From contig BGKB01000272.1 in NCBI GenBank assembly GCA_003116975.1, positions 1-57,438 on the forward strand: a stretch of 57,438 bases of DNA, written 5' to 3'. This document shows positions 1 to 8,033 of this stretch, in pieces (within the stretch, counting starts at the first letter, position 1; each line of letters begins with the position of its first letter). The notes below the pieces were generated by a model. The model saw nothing but the letters and a program-made list of their open reading frames with translations, did not search any database and was not told where the DNA came from. Source of the DNA: Aurantiochytrium sp. KH105. Its lineage: Eukaryota > Sar > Bigyra > Thraustochytrida > Thraustochytriidae. Made by a program: the position numbers and the translations under genes.

Positions 1-972
1 TTAAAAAGACTTTGAGGACCAAGACGACCGCCTTCGACTTTCTTCGTTACAAAGTTGGTCGCTGCACATCCGCATAAACTTGCAGGACGTCTTGTTGTGC
101 TTCATAACAAAGAAATAATACGTAAACAAATGGTGAGAGTAAAGAAGACGATTAGCCACCCATCACGATACCTTTTTCTCATGCCGAGATGAGAGACGAT
201 TGATTGACGAAAACAACGAACATGTTTGCTTTGCGAATACTATGGCCCTCATGTACATCGCATTCTCTTTCGATGATGCGACGTAATTAAATTCCTTGAG
301 GCCACCCTGGCGTTTTCGTTCATTTTCAAAACTTTAACGGCAAGGGTGAGAAAATCGCTGTCCATTCATGTATGTATCAAATAAAAGGATCTTTGCATCG
401 CTCTTCACCCAGAGCATCATGAGCAAAAGAACTTCATAGTCCCCGTATACATACTTATTCTGGTCCAGCATGTCCAGTACGTAATGTCCAGACGAGCCCA
501 TTTTGGTCCGGCCGTCTATCTTTTACCCTCGTGTACCGTACTTTGATCGCAGGAGTTCCAGCAGCGTGGAAGCACGCAGCCCCCCCCCAACTGGCGAATG
601 CAGTACTTCTCTCCGTCCTCGATATCGTACTTCTTGATCCGCAGCATGCCGCTCACAACTTGGATTGGATCGACAGCGAATGAATGCCTTCGCTTCGAAA
701 GCACCGGCACTTTCCCCTCACCAAGACGGCGCTCCAAGGAGAGAGGATAGATAGGAGAAAGCAATCCGGTTTTTCTCGCGGGGCTCACGAGGCGCGGGCG
801 CGAGGTCGCGCGCGTGCATGAGGCCTCGCGGCGGAGCAGGGGTGGCTCGTGCTTGCGCTCGCGCTCGTACGTGCGCTGGGGCCGTCGCCCCGAAGGCCTC
901 GACAGCGGGGCCGAGAAACGCGTGCGAGTCTGAGAGGCCGTCGGGCGACGTCTTGCACGTGCGCAGGCGGAG
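1..972. other. Left-edge region with possible minus-strand gene pieces
   Basis: This stretch is AT-richer than the neighbouring genes up to about position 500 and then becomes GC-rich toward the hydrolase start. I see no complete gene. Two minus-strand frames read like protein: one beginning at the ATG at 645-647 and closing at 516, and a 55-codon frame at 334-501. They are in different frames and are separated by a run of nine C (nine G on the coding strand) near 581-589. An in-frame stop at 931 shows that the hydrolase cannot start further upstream without splicing. Confidence 0.4.
334..501 (-). CDS. Small ORF, 55 aa, possible exon or small protein
   Basis: The frame runs from the ATG at 499-501 to a TAA at 334-336 and has a good start context (A at -3, G at +4). 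The product is acidic and hydrophobic, with a segment rich in Leu and Met near residues 24-31, and looks unlike random translation of this DNA. A TAA lies in frame just upstream, so the ORF is self-contained. A GTTAAAG at its 3' end could serve as a splice donor, which would make it an exon. I recognise no family. It could also be chance in an AT-rich spacer. Confidence 0.25.
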   Translation of the reverse strand: MGSSGHYVLDMLDQNKYVYGDYEVLLLMMLWVKSDAKILLFDTYMNGQRFSHPCR

Positions 973-1821
973 ATGGAGGTCGAGGTTAGCGGGCGCGCGG
1001 ATGGACCGCTAATGGTCTTCGTGCACGGGTGGCCCGATGACCCGCACGTGTGGACAGGGCAGACCAAGCACTTTAGAAAGACCCACCGCTGCGCGACGGT
1101 GTCTCTGCCCGGATTTGGGCACAAGCGTCTGACGGACCCCGCTGGGTACAACTTTGACCAGCTCGCAAGAATGCTTGCGCAGACCGTCGAGGGGCTGCAG
1201 CGGGGCGAATCTGACCGTGCCGTGCTCGTACTGCACGACTGGGGGTGCGTCATTGGCTTCACGGCGCAAGACCTCTATCCTGAGCTCTTTGCTGGGGTCA
1301 TTGCCTTTGACGTGGGCCCACCAACGCTGGACATGCCGCGCTTTCGAGACGCCCCAGCCCTCTTTACAATAGGTATGATATATCAGTACGTGCTCATCTG
1401 GGCGTACTTGCTCTTTCGCGCCTCGCCGCATGGCGTCGGCGAGCGGATCGGCAATTGGCTCTCGCGCTCTGTAGCGCGTCGCCTCGGTGCTCCTAATCCG
1501 GAGCAGGCTTTGGCCATGAGCAACTATCCGTACTATTACTTTCACACGAACTTTTTAACCGAGCTGTTCGGGGGTGCAGGCCGAGTTGCACGATACGGGA
1601 AAAAGCCCAGTTCGCCCCAGACGGCTCCAACACTCTATATCTATGGTGTGCAAAAATCCGTCATGTTGCATTCAGCTCGCTGGGTCCAGACGCTCAAGGA
1701 TAGTCCTGACTGTCACGTAATTCCAGTCAAATGCGGTCATTGGATCATGTGCGAGGTTCCGGCCGAGGAAATCAATCGCAAAATGTCGAACTTCATCGAC
1801 CTTAACATTCCAAGTCATTGA
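973..1821 (+). CDS. Alpha/beta hydrolase, epoxide-hydrolase-like
   Basis: The 282-residue product is an alpha/beta hydrolase fold enzyme. HGWPDD at residues 18-23 gives the oxyanion-hole loop. HDWG at 88-91 places an aspartate (D89) at the nucleophile elbow, as in soluble epoxide hydrolases and haloalkane dehalogenases, where esterases would have serine. CGHW near residues 254-257 supplies the catalytic histidine (H256). The cap region around residues 120-210 is Tyr- and Phe-rich. The start is the first ATG after an in-frame TGA at 931, giving a short N-terminus but a complete fold. The likely reaction is hydrolysis of an epoxide or related electrophile by a covalent ester intermediate; the substrate is unknown. 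It has no signal peptide and no peroxisomal C-terminus. The HDWG nucleophile makes the epoxide hydrolase class more likely than carboxylesterase. Confidence 0.88.
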   Translation: MEVEVSGRADGPLMVFVHGWPDDPHVWTGQTKHFRKTHRCATVSLPGFGHKRLTDPAGYNFDQLARMLAQTVEGLQRGESDRAVLVLHDWGCVIGFTAQDLYPELFAGVIAFDVGPPTLDMPRFRDAPALFTIGMIYQYVLIWAYLLFRASPHGVGERIGNWLSRSVARRLGAPNPEQALAMSNYPYYYFHTNFLTELFGGAGRVARYGKKPSSPQTAPTLYIYGVQKSVMLHSARWVQTLKDSPDCHVIPVKCGHWIMCEVPAEEINRKMSNFIDLNIPSH

Positions 1822-2321
1822 GGGAGGATGACATCATCGAGTTGCTTCATCTTCATCTTTTACTTTACATATCGGAGAAACTCGTCTCGTCCCAGTTCTT
1901 TCTTTTGCTCAGAGAACGCGTCCTTCGCGCACATTCATGCATTGCTTTGAGCAATTTTCGATAGCTTCGCATAGCACATTCATGGCTTCTCACCTTATCC
2001 ATGATCTCGCTTTGCGCAAAGCTTACCCACCTACTACATACATGCATACAACAACTTAGCTTTTTATTTCATTATCCCAAGTCTAACTTTTCTCGACTCT
2101 CCGCTCGCGAGCATACGCATCCGTCAATGACTTACAGACCGCGGCGCTCATCATGGCCAAAATTTCTTGAGTATACATCGTCTGTCTATTTTTGTGGTAG
2201 AAACCGGGTTCTCTATTTGGTTCAGCATTTGCATGAAGCAGACTGAGAACGTCTTTGTCGACGGCGGCAGTGAACGATTTAGGATCTCAACAATAACAGC
2301 AACATCAACAATTTAAAAAAG
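1822..2321. other. Intergenic spacer
   Basis: This is the spacer between the convergent 3' ends of the hydrolase (+) and the armadillo-like gene (-). It is AT-richer than the genes. I see only short chance ORFs and no recognisable repeat or RNA gene. Confidence 0.5.
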
Positions 2322-3737
2322 TCAGGGTTTCCAGTCGAGGATGTGCATGAGACAGGCCACCTCGTTATTGGGCCAGGAGGTCCATTCAGCATCAGTAAAG
2401 TGATGCGAGCAGAAGGACCGCAGCTCATCCGCCTTTGCGCAACCAAGGACCATGTCTTGCGCGGCCGCATTTGTGAGAATGGCTGCATTCATCGCATGTA
2501 TCGCCCACTTTTTCTCCACCACTGTGATGCGCGAATGCGCAATGATCTCCACAAGAGTGATGACAATGCCAGATTGCTGGGCCAAGCTCTGGTTACGAAG
2601 GTGATCGCGACATACGGTGGCCACTGCGCGAAGCGCTGCGACGCAACCCTTTGACGAAATCTTGGTCCCTTGCTGATGAACAGCTACCATCTGGCTCAAG
2701 CCAAGTGTTGACCCAACGTAACTCATAAAGCCATGATGCGACGGCTCGCTCGAGCCTTCGTAGAGAGGATTTGAGAGACGGGCTTGCAAGATGTCCAGAA
2801 TTTTTCCAAAAATACCTCCAGACACCAGGACATCCTGCACTTCTTTTCCACCGAGCCATGCCCAGAAGCAAATGTGCTTCAGCTGAGTTTGGAGATGTTC
2901 CTCATCTTGCAGGTCAAGCGGCTTGTTTTCAAGACTGTGTGCATCATCTAAGTAAGGCGACTCTTCGGTCCCTTGGTCACGCATCTTTTCTCGCCGGGCC
3001 TGGTCCATGCGGTCTTTGTGTGCGTTCTGCGCAGCTTGGATGCTACGCAGAGTGTTATCGCGATCAGTTACCGAATTCCGAATGCGCATCGAGGCTCGCG
3101 AAAACATGCCCACCACGTTCGAAATGTTGGAGGAAAGACTTGAGCGCGAGTTAGAGTTCATGCTCGTAATGTCCGCCGCGGAGCTCTTATTTCGTACAAA
3201 GGCTCCTCTGCTATTGCGCCTTCCTTGCAGCGTAGAGACATCCAGATGACCCGAGAGTTTTCGGGTGGGTAGCTCACGGGATGTTGACATTTTCATCGAA
3301 GTGCCGGCGCTCGTAATCGAGCCCGCACTACTTCTAGAAGTTGAGAGGCGTCGTGCGATCGAGCTTGCAGCTGAGGATCGCCTCCGAGCTGCATTGCCTG
3401 CGCTCTCTCCGCGCACATTTGCGAAAAAAGCTGTCGCCGGAGTCATTGGACTTGACATTTGACCACGGACATCTTCTTCGGTGCCGCGCCTAAAATCGAG
3501 CACGCTCGCGCTAGCTCTCGTTCGCCGTGGTGAATTTCCAAGCTTTGAGGACTCGCTGGCATCTCTGGTTACGTCTCGTTTAGGCACCGGACTGTGCCGT
3601 GAGAAGCTCGCAGTTGGGTCCACCTTCATGGAGTAGCCTGTGCCTGCAGTGGCTTGCTTGGTCTCATCCTCCTTGCAAGCTATGTTTGTTTGGCCGCTGT
3701 TTTTCAGCTCGACAATGTTGTCATCCTTCTCTGCCAT
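2322..3737 (-). CDS. Armadillo-like repeat protein with disordered Ser/Arg-rich N-terminus
   Basis: The product is 471 residues from the ATG at 3735-3737, which has A at -3 and G at +4. The same frame is open to another ATG at 3873-3875 that would add 46 residues, so the start is not settled. The first half is low-complexity and rich in Ser, Arg and Thr, with many basic phosphorylation-like sites. From about residue 245 to the end the sequence turns helical and hydrophobic, with repeated 40-residue patterns (for instance around GCVAALRAVATVCRDH and GIVITLVEIIAHS) that resemble armadillo/HEAT helices. A scaffold or interaction role is likely. I do not recognise a specific orthologue, and the armadillo call is inference from helix patterning rather than a signature motif. 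Confidence 0.72.
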   Translation of the reverse strand: MAEKDDNIVELKNSGQTNIACKEDETKQATAGTGYSMKVDPTASFSRHSPVPKRDVTRDASESSKLGNSPRRTRASASVLDFRRGTEEDVRGQMSSPMTPATAFFANVRGESAGNAARRRSSAASSIARRLSTSRSSAGSITSAGTSMKMSTSRELPTRKLSGHLDVSTLQGRRNSRGAFVRNKSSAADITSMNSNSRSSLSSNISNVVGMFSRASMRIRNSVTDRDNTLRSIQAAQNAHKDRMDQARREKMRDQGTEESPYLDDAHSLENKPLDLQDEEHLQTQLKHICFWAWLGGKEVQDVLVSGGIFGKILDILQARLSNPLYEGSSEPSHHGFMSYVGSTLGLSQMVAVHQQGTKISSKGCVAALRAVATVCRDHLRNQSLAQQSGIVITLVEIIAHSRITVVEKKWAIHAMNAAILTNAAAQDMVLGCAKADELRSFCSHHFTDAEWTSWPNNEVACLMHILDWKP

Positions 3738-3958
3738 CTTGACAACGCTGCTGGCCGGCGCCTGCCAACAAAAGCTCTCGAGTCTGCACCGAGCGGGTCG
3801 GTCGCACAGGTCTGGGTCCAGCCTGCGTGCAATGAACCTCAACTTTATTGACAGAAAGAATGGAATGCACGCCATTTTAAAAAGAGGTCTAACGGCTCGC
3901 GAAAGAGATATTAGGCCGCTTTATTAAATTTTTTTTTTGCAAGTGTCCATAGACACAC

Positions 3959-4303
3959 CAAACGCACCTCGCCTTCGCGGTGAACCACGAGAAACTTGCG
4001 CAGGCCATGCGCTTCGAGAAAATGAACATTCCAGACTTTAACGACAGCACGCTACTGCCTTATGAAACATGGCGCTTCCTGTGCGCAATGTATTTTTGAC
4101 GGCACCGAAAGACTACTTTGGCAAGTTTTTCGAGGCATTCGTAACCGAGACAACAATCAACTTCCTCACCGACTATCTGCAAGCGGACTTTCGTATTTGA
4201 ACGCACCCCCTTAACAAACTCTTCTGGAAGTGGTCCAATGCTTTGCTGCAACTTTTTGACATCAAGGAGAGCAAGAGGATTGTCGTCTTTTTTTCTTTGT
4301 GAT
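3959..4303 (+). pseudogene. Decayed protein-coding fragment with frameshift and stop
   Basis: On the strand opposite to both flanking genes, a protein-like reading starts around 3959 (in frame with an ATG at 4007-4009) and stops at TGA 4097-4099. In the frame beginning at 4096 the protein-like text continues at once (FLTAPKDYFGKFFEAFVTET and on) to a TGA at 4198-4200. Past that stop the same frame is again protein-like (LNKLFWKWSNALLQLFDIKE) to about 4303. All three pieces are rich in Phe, Leu, Lys and Asp and lack the Ala/Arg/Pro bias of spurious ORFs in this genome. The most economical reading is the 3' portion of a lost gene with one frameshift and one nonsense change. I cannot name the family. 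Confidence 0.5.
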
Positions 4304-4358
4304 TATTTTAGATGATGCGACAGATCTGTGACAAAGATTCGGGGCGAGCTTTCATTGC

Positions 4359-5408
4359 TCAAAGCTCCCAGCGAATGGTGCCAAGAACAACGTCGATCCA
4401 AGGCGTAATGGAATAGTTAGCCTTGAGGATACGATGGTGAAGCTCGTGGAACCAGGTGTTGTAGTCATCGAACTGCTGGGTCCAGGTGGACAAGGGTCCA
4501 ACAAGCGCCATTGTGGGTAGAGGCTTGCCGGCATGCGATTCCATTTCGTGCCAAAAGAGATATGAACCCAATAGGGAAATATCGAATTGGTCGATGGGTC
4601 CAATGAGAGCCTCATAGCTGGCTGCCGCGCCAAGGAAAGGGAGAAAAGCCTCGATAACAAGGTCCCACCAGTCAAAGTGAAAATTGGTGGTGAGCTGCGT
4701 GCAGTTGTCTTCGTGGTGCGTCCGATGGTTCTTAGCGTAGACACCCTTCATGTGAAGCACGCGGTGACCGAGCCAGAAGAAGATGTCAATGGCGACGCGG
4801 AACCACATGAGGCGCCCCACAAAGCGCAGCGGGCGCCACGGCCCCTGTTTGTGGCCAACGTCCTCCTTTTTCACAAAGGCAAAGGCCTGCGGCAAGGTCA
4901 TGATCGTGTTGGCGACAAAGTTACACGTTGCATAGTCCTTGGCCACTTCGAAAAGCGTGCGCGGCCGCCGCTTATCTGAAAAGAAGGGAATGTGATTGTA
5001 GACGTGATTGATGACGATCACATGCCAAAGCGTAAGAAAGTCAACGGTTACGACGCTGCTGACCATCATCTTCAAAAACACCTTGGGCACGGAATCGCCC
5101 TTTTTCAGATCGCCAATGGCAAGATTCTTCGCTGCTGCCACGGCCCAAATGGACGTGTTCATGAACAGCCACGAGAAGACAGGGTGGTCCTGGATCTTCT
5201 CTGCGGTTGGGGCGCGCTGGGCCTTGCCTGTACGCTTCGCTTTTTCCATCTCCTCCAGTCGCTTGGCCTTGACCTTGTCTGCACTTTTGAAACCGTAAAG
5301 GACTGTGACGGCGGCGAGCAGTACCGCCGCTTTTTGCTCATTGGTCTGCACCAAGTTGGCCAGGATTCCCCTCAGGCCACCGCCGCTCTTCGAGGTTGCG
5401 ACGCTCAT
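4359..5408 (-). CDS. Fatty acid hydroxylase / sterol desaturase superfamily, paralogue 1
   Basis: This 349-residue membrane di-iron oxygenase carries the histidine clusters of the superfamily: HRVLH at 215-219, HRTHH at 228-232, HEMESH at 287-292 and HELHH at 321-325. Hydrophobic stretches near 26-40, 84-95, 115-135, 200-213 and 250-270 are likely membrane segments, so the active site probably faces the cytosol from the ER membrane. The family uses oxygen and electrons from cytochrome b5 or NADPH to hydroxylate or desaturate fatty acyl, sterol or alkylglycerol substrates; the substrate here cannot be assigned. It ends in RWEL. It is the most downstream of three same-strand paralogues and is very similar to the middle copy, sharing long identical stretches around the histidine boxes. 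An element containing GCGCCAAAAG lies about 300 bp upstream and is shared with the middle copy. Confidence 0.9.
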   Translation of the reverse strand: MSVATSKSGGGLRGILANLVQTNEQKAAVLLAAVTVLYGFKSADKVKAKRLEEMEKAKRTGKAQRAPTAEKIQDHPVFSWLFMNTSIWAVAAAKNLAIGDLKKGDSVPKVFLKMMVSSVVTVDFLTLWHVIVINHVYNHIPFFSDKRRPRTLFEVAKDYATCNFVANTIMTLPQAFAFVKKEDVGHKQGPWRPLRFVGRLMWFRVAIDIFFWLGHRVLHMKGVYAKNHRTHHEDNCTQLTTNFHFDWWDLVIEAFLPFLGAAASYEALIGPIDQFDISLLGSYLFWHEMESHAGKPLPTMALVGPLSTWTQQFDDYNTWFHELHHRILKANYSITPWIDVVLGTIRWEL

Positions 5409-5707
5409 CGTGGGCCTTATTTGCGAACCTAGGCTACGAAGCGCGGGAAGCGATCACAAGCGCTCTCTTCTTCTCTTCCTCTGGTGCTCGTTTCCTTTTG
5501 CCCGCAGATCGGGGTCTGCTCGCGAGCCTTTCTTTCCCTCCCTGCTGCCCTCGCAATGTTCGCCGATTTCTTCGTCGTTTGCGTGCGCTTTTGTTTTCTG
5601 CTCGCGAGCCAGCCTATCCATCCTTCTCTGCCGCCTCCGCGAAGCGCCCCGATTTCTTCGTCGTTTGCGTGCGCTCTCTTTCCCTGCTCGCTCGGGCGCG
5701 GTGCGAG

Positions 5708-5735
5708 TCCGACGCGGGGCGCGCCAAAAGGTGCC
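5708..5735. promoter_or_regulatory. Upstream element with E2F-like core, copy A
   Basis: The segment reads CCGACGCGGGGC followed by GCGCCAAAAGG and a GCCGG tail. An almost identical segment occurs at 7651-7680 upstream of paralogue 2, differing by a single extra C and two substitutions. On the minus strand the core reads TTTTGGCGC, which fits the E2F/DP consensus TTTSSCGC. It lies about 300 bp before the paralogue 1 ATG. It may be a conserved promoter site or simply residual identity from the gene duplication. Confidence 0.4.
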
Positions 5736-6014
5736 GGCCAGGCGACGCCAACACGTGCCAAGATACGCTTGATGTCCGTCGCCCCGCGCTGCCGCCACTG
5801 GGATGGTGCAGGCGCCTGTGGGGGGTCAATTCGATTGCGTGCCTTGCGAGCCTTGCGTGCCTTGCGTGCCCGCGGAGGCGGCTCTGGCGTCATTGTGAGC
5901 GCGCTTGGAAGAGGGGGAGCGAAGGAGGTAAGACGTGGCAGACAACTAGTTGGTCGCGATGGAGGCGGCGAGGATGACGGTGGTGGCGGCGAGAACGAGG
6001 ACGTTCGCTTCGAG

Positions 6015-6102
6015 GCGTCAAGATGAGCACATGTCTCGCGTCGCGAACTTGACGCGTCAAGAAGAACGCGTGTCTTGGAGGAGTCAAGATGAACGCAAGT
6101 CT
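6015..6102. repeat. Degenerate direct repeat around GTCAAGATGAAC
   Basis: Three copies of a 22-bp unit of the form GMGTCAAGAWGARC followed by RCRWGTCT start at 6015, 6054 and 6081. A fourth partial match (GTCAAGAGATGAC) follows at about 6128. It sits 110-200 bp downstream of paralogue 2. The function is unknown; it may be a decayed tandem repeat or a set of 3' flanking sites. Confidence 0.5.
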
Positions 6103-6215
6103 TTGAGGAAACATATACGGCCACGTCGTCAAGAGATGACGCTAGAAGTGGACATGGACGTGCACAGGACGGGAAATAATTATAAAAGTCTTTTCACAAG
6201 GTGAGTGGAGTGAAA

Positions 6216-7262
6216 TCAGAGTTCCCAGCGGATGGTGCCGAGAAGGACGTCGATCCAAGGGGTGATTGAGTAGTTGGCCTTGAGGATGCGATGGTGCAGC
6301 TCGTGAAACCAGACATTGTAGTCGTCGAACTCCTGCGTCCAGGTAGACAAGGGCGCGATGAGCGGCATCGAGGGCAGAGGCTTGCCAGCGTGTGACTCGA
6401 TCTCGTGCCAAAAGATGTAGGTACCGATGAGCGAGACGTCAAATTGATCAATGGGCCCAAAGGCCTTTTCGTACGCGATGGCAGACGCGAGGAAAGGAAC
6501 AAAGGCCTCGATGACGAGGTCCCACCAGTCAAAGTGATAATTTGTGGTGAGTTGCGTGGCATTGTCTTCGTGGTGCGTGCGGTGGTTCTTGGAGTAGACC
6601 CCCTTCATGTGTAGCACACGATGACCCAGCCAAAAGACGATGTCGACGCCAACGCGGAACCACATGAGGCGGCCGAGAAAGCGGAGTGGACGCCAGGGCC
6701 CCTCCTGGTGGTTGGCGTCGGTTTTGCCCAAGAAGCCGTACGCTTGGGTGATGTTGATGAGGCTGTTCGCGACAAAGTTGCACTTGGCGTAGTCCTTGAT
6801 CACCTCCCAGAGCGAGCGCGGGCGCCGCTTATCTGAGAAGAAGGGGATGTGCCCGTAGAGCTTATTGATGACATAGGCATGCCAAATGACGCAAAAGTCG
6901 GTGGTCACGAAGCTACCTAGCATCATCTTGAGCCAGACTTTTCCGAAGGAGTCTCCGACCTTGAGGTCTCCGACAAACTTGTGTTTGAGCGCGACCACGG
7001 CCCATACCGAGGAATTCGTGAGGAGCCACGCCGCCACGGGATGGTCTTGCGGTTCTTGCGCGGTTGGCGCTCGCTGCGCCTTGCCGTTGCGCTCGGCCCA
7101 CTCGGCCTCCTGCAGGCGCTTGGCCTTGACCTTTCCGGCGCTCTTGAACCCATACAGAACCGTGGCCGCCGCGAGCAGCAGCGCCGCTTTCTGCTCTGTG
7201 GTCTGCGTGACCTTCGCCAGCAGCCCGCCGCCGGCGCTCTTACTGGCCTGCAACGTCGCCAT
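6216..7262 (-). CDS. Fatty acid hydroxylase / sterol desaturase superfamily, paralogue 2
   Basis: The product is 348 residues from the ATG at 7260-7262; the open frame extends five codons upstream only through a GTG. Histidine boxes are HRVLH about 214-218, HRTHH about 227-231, HEIESH about 286-291 and HELHH about 320-324. It aligns end to end with paralogue 1, including PFFSDKRRPR, GPWRPLRF and the C-terminal GTIRWEL, so the two arose by a fairly recent duplication. Topology and chemistry should match: an integral ER-type di-iron hydroxylase or desaturase with unknown lipid substrate. A copy of the E2F-like element lies about 390 bp upstream. Confidence 0.9.
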   Translation of the reverse strand: MATLQASKSAGGGLLAKVTQTTEQKAALLLAAATVLYGFKSAGKVKAKRLQEAEWAERNGKAQRAPTAQEPQDHPVAAWLLTNSSVWAVVALKHKFVGDLKVGDSFGKVWLKMMLGSFVTTDFCVIWHAYVINKLYGHIPFFSDKRRPRSLWEVIKDYAKCNFVANSLINITQAYGFLGKTDANHQEGPWRPLRFLGRLMWFRVGVDIVFWLGHRVLHMKGVYSKNHRTHHEDNATQLTTNYHFDWWDLVIEAFVPFLASAIAYEKAFGPIDQFDVSLIGTYIFWHEIESHAGKPLPSMPLIAPLSTWTQEFDDYNVWFHELHHRILKANYSITPWIDVLLGTIRWEL

Positions 7263-8033
7263 CTTTTCGGCGACCACCTTGTCGGCGAGCTTCCTCGCTC
7301 TCGCGCTTCTTCGACCTCAGCTCGCGGCGTCGCGCTTCCTCCGCGTTCAGGTTTTGCCCTCCTTCCTCCGCGTCTGCACCCGGCTCCGCTCGCGGCCAGG
7401 GAGTTTGCTTTCGGCGCGCGATCTGCAGCTGCTTCTCGAGCCCCGCGCTGCGCTCGTCCGCGGGACAGTCGCTCCGGGTCCTTGTCGCTGTCCCTGTCAG
7501 TGCAGGGGCCGCGTGTGCTACATATTCCGCGCTGGCTGTGGAAGCTCACTTTTGGTACAGCAATAACCGAGTGGTTAGCCTAAAATGTAAGTGCAGTGCT
7601 GCTACGGTTAGCCCGCGGGGACGAACCTGGGACGCGCCCACTCGGTCGGTCCGACGCGGGGCCGCGCCAAAAGGCGGCGGAGGTCGACGGCGAACCCGGA
7701 TCTTTTTGCTTATTTTGGGCCGGTCGGAGGAGGGAGGGGGGGGTGGGTGCGAGCGAGAGCAAGGAGAAAGAGCAAGAGAGAGAGCGGGAAAGAGGAGGCG
7801 GTGCCGAAGGCGATGCGGATGCGGAGAACGAACAAGTGGGCAGTGAGATTGTGGCGACGCTGCGGCTGATGAGCAGGATATGGGGGACCAAGAGGAGAAA
7901 GTGGACCAGGGAAGACCGCTTGCTCTGAGGGAGGGAGACCGTGAAAATGGCACGTGAGCGAGGAGGAAGTGGAAAGATTAAAATTCATAAAGACATGACA
8001 TACCTAATGCAGGCTGCAGCTGCGGACGCGAGA
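7263..8033. other. Spacer between hydroxylase paralogues 2 and 3
   Basis: This contains the promoter side of paralogue 2, including the shared element at 7651-7680, and the 3' flank of paralogue 3. A stretch at 7565-7625 contains ACCGAGTGGTTAGCC, which resembles a tRNA A box, but no T-arm follows on that strand, so no tRNA is called. The ORFs here are compositional. Confidence 0.45.
7651..7680. promoter_or_regulatory. Upstream element with E2F-like core, copy B
   Basis: This is the second copy of the GC-rich element found at 5708-5735. It contains GACGCGGGG and CGCGCCAAAAGG, with a TTTTGGCGC core on the minus strand. It lies about 390 bp before the paralogue 2 ATG. I did not find it upstream of the more divergent paralogue 3. 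Confidence 0.4.

Larger units (their letters stand above)
5409..6215. other. Spacer between hydroxylase paralogues 1 and 2
   Basis: The spacer holds the promoter side of paralogue 1 and the 3' flank of paralogue 2. It contains a GC-rich element at 5708-5735 shared with the upstream side of paralogue 2, a run of short CCTTGCGTG-type repeats at about 5837-5873, and a degenerate direct repeat at 6015-6102. The long ORFs on both strands here have Arg/Ser/Pro-rich translations typical of noncoding GC-rich DNA, so I do not call them. Confidence 0.5.

Noticed and set aside
7565..7640. tRNA A-box-like ACCGAGTGGTTAGCC
   Set aside because: No GGTTCGA T-arm follows on the same strand at a suitable distance.
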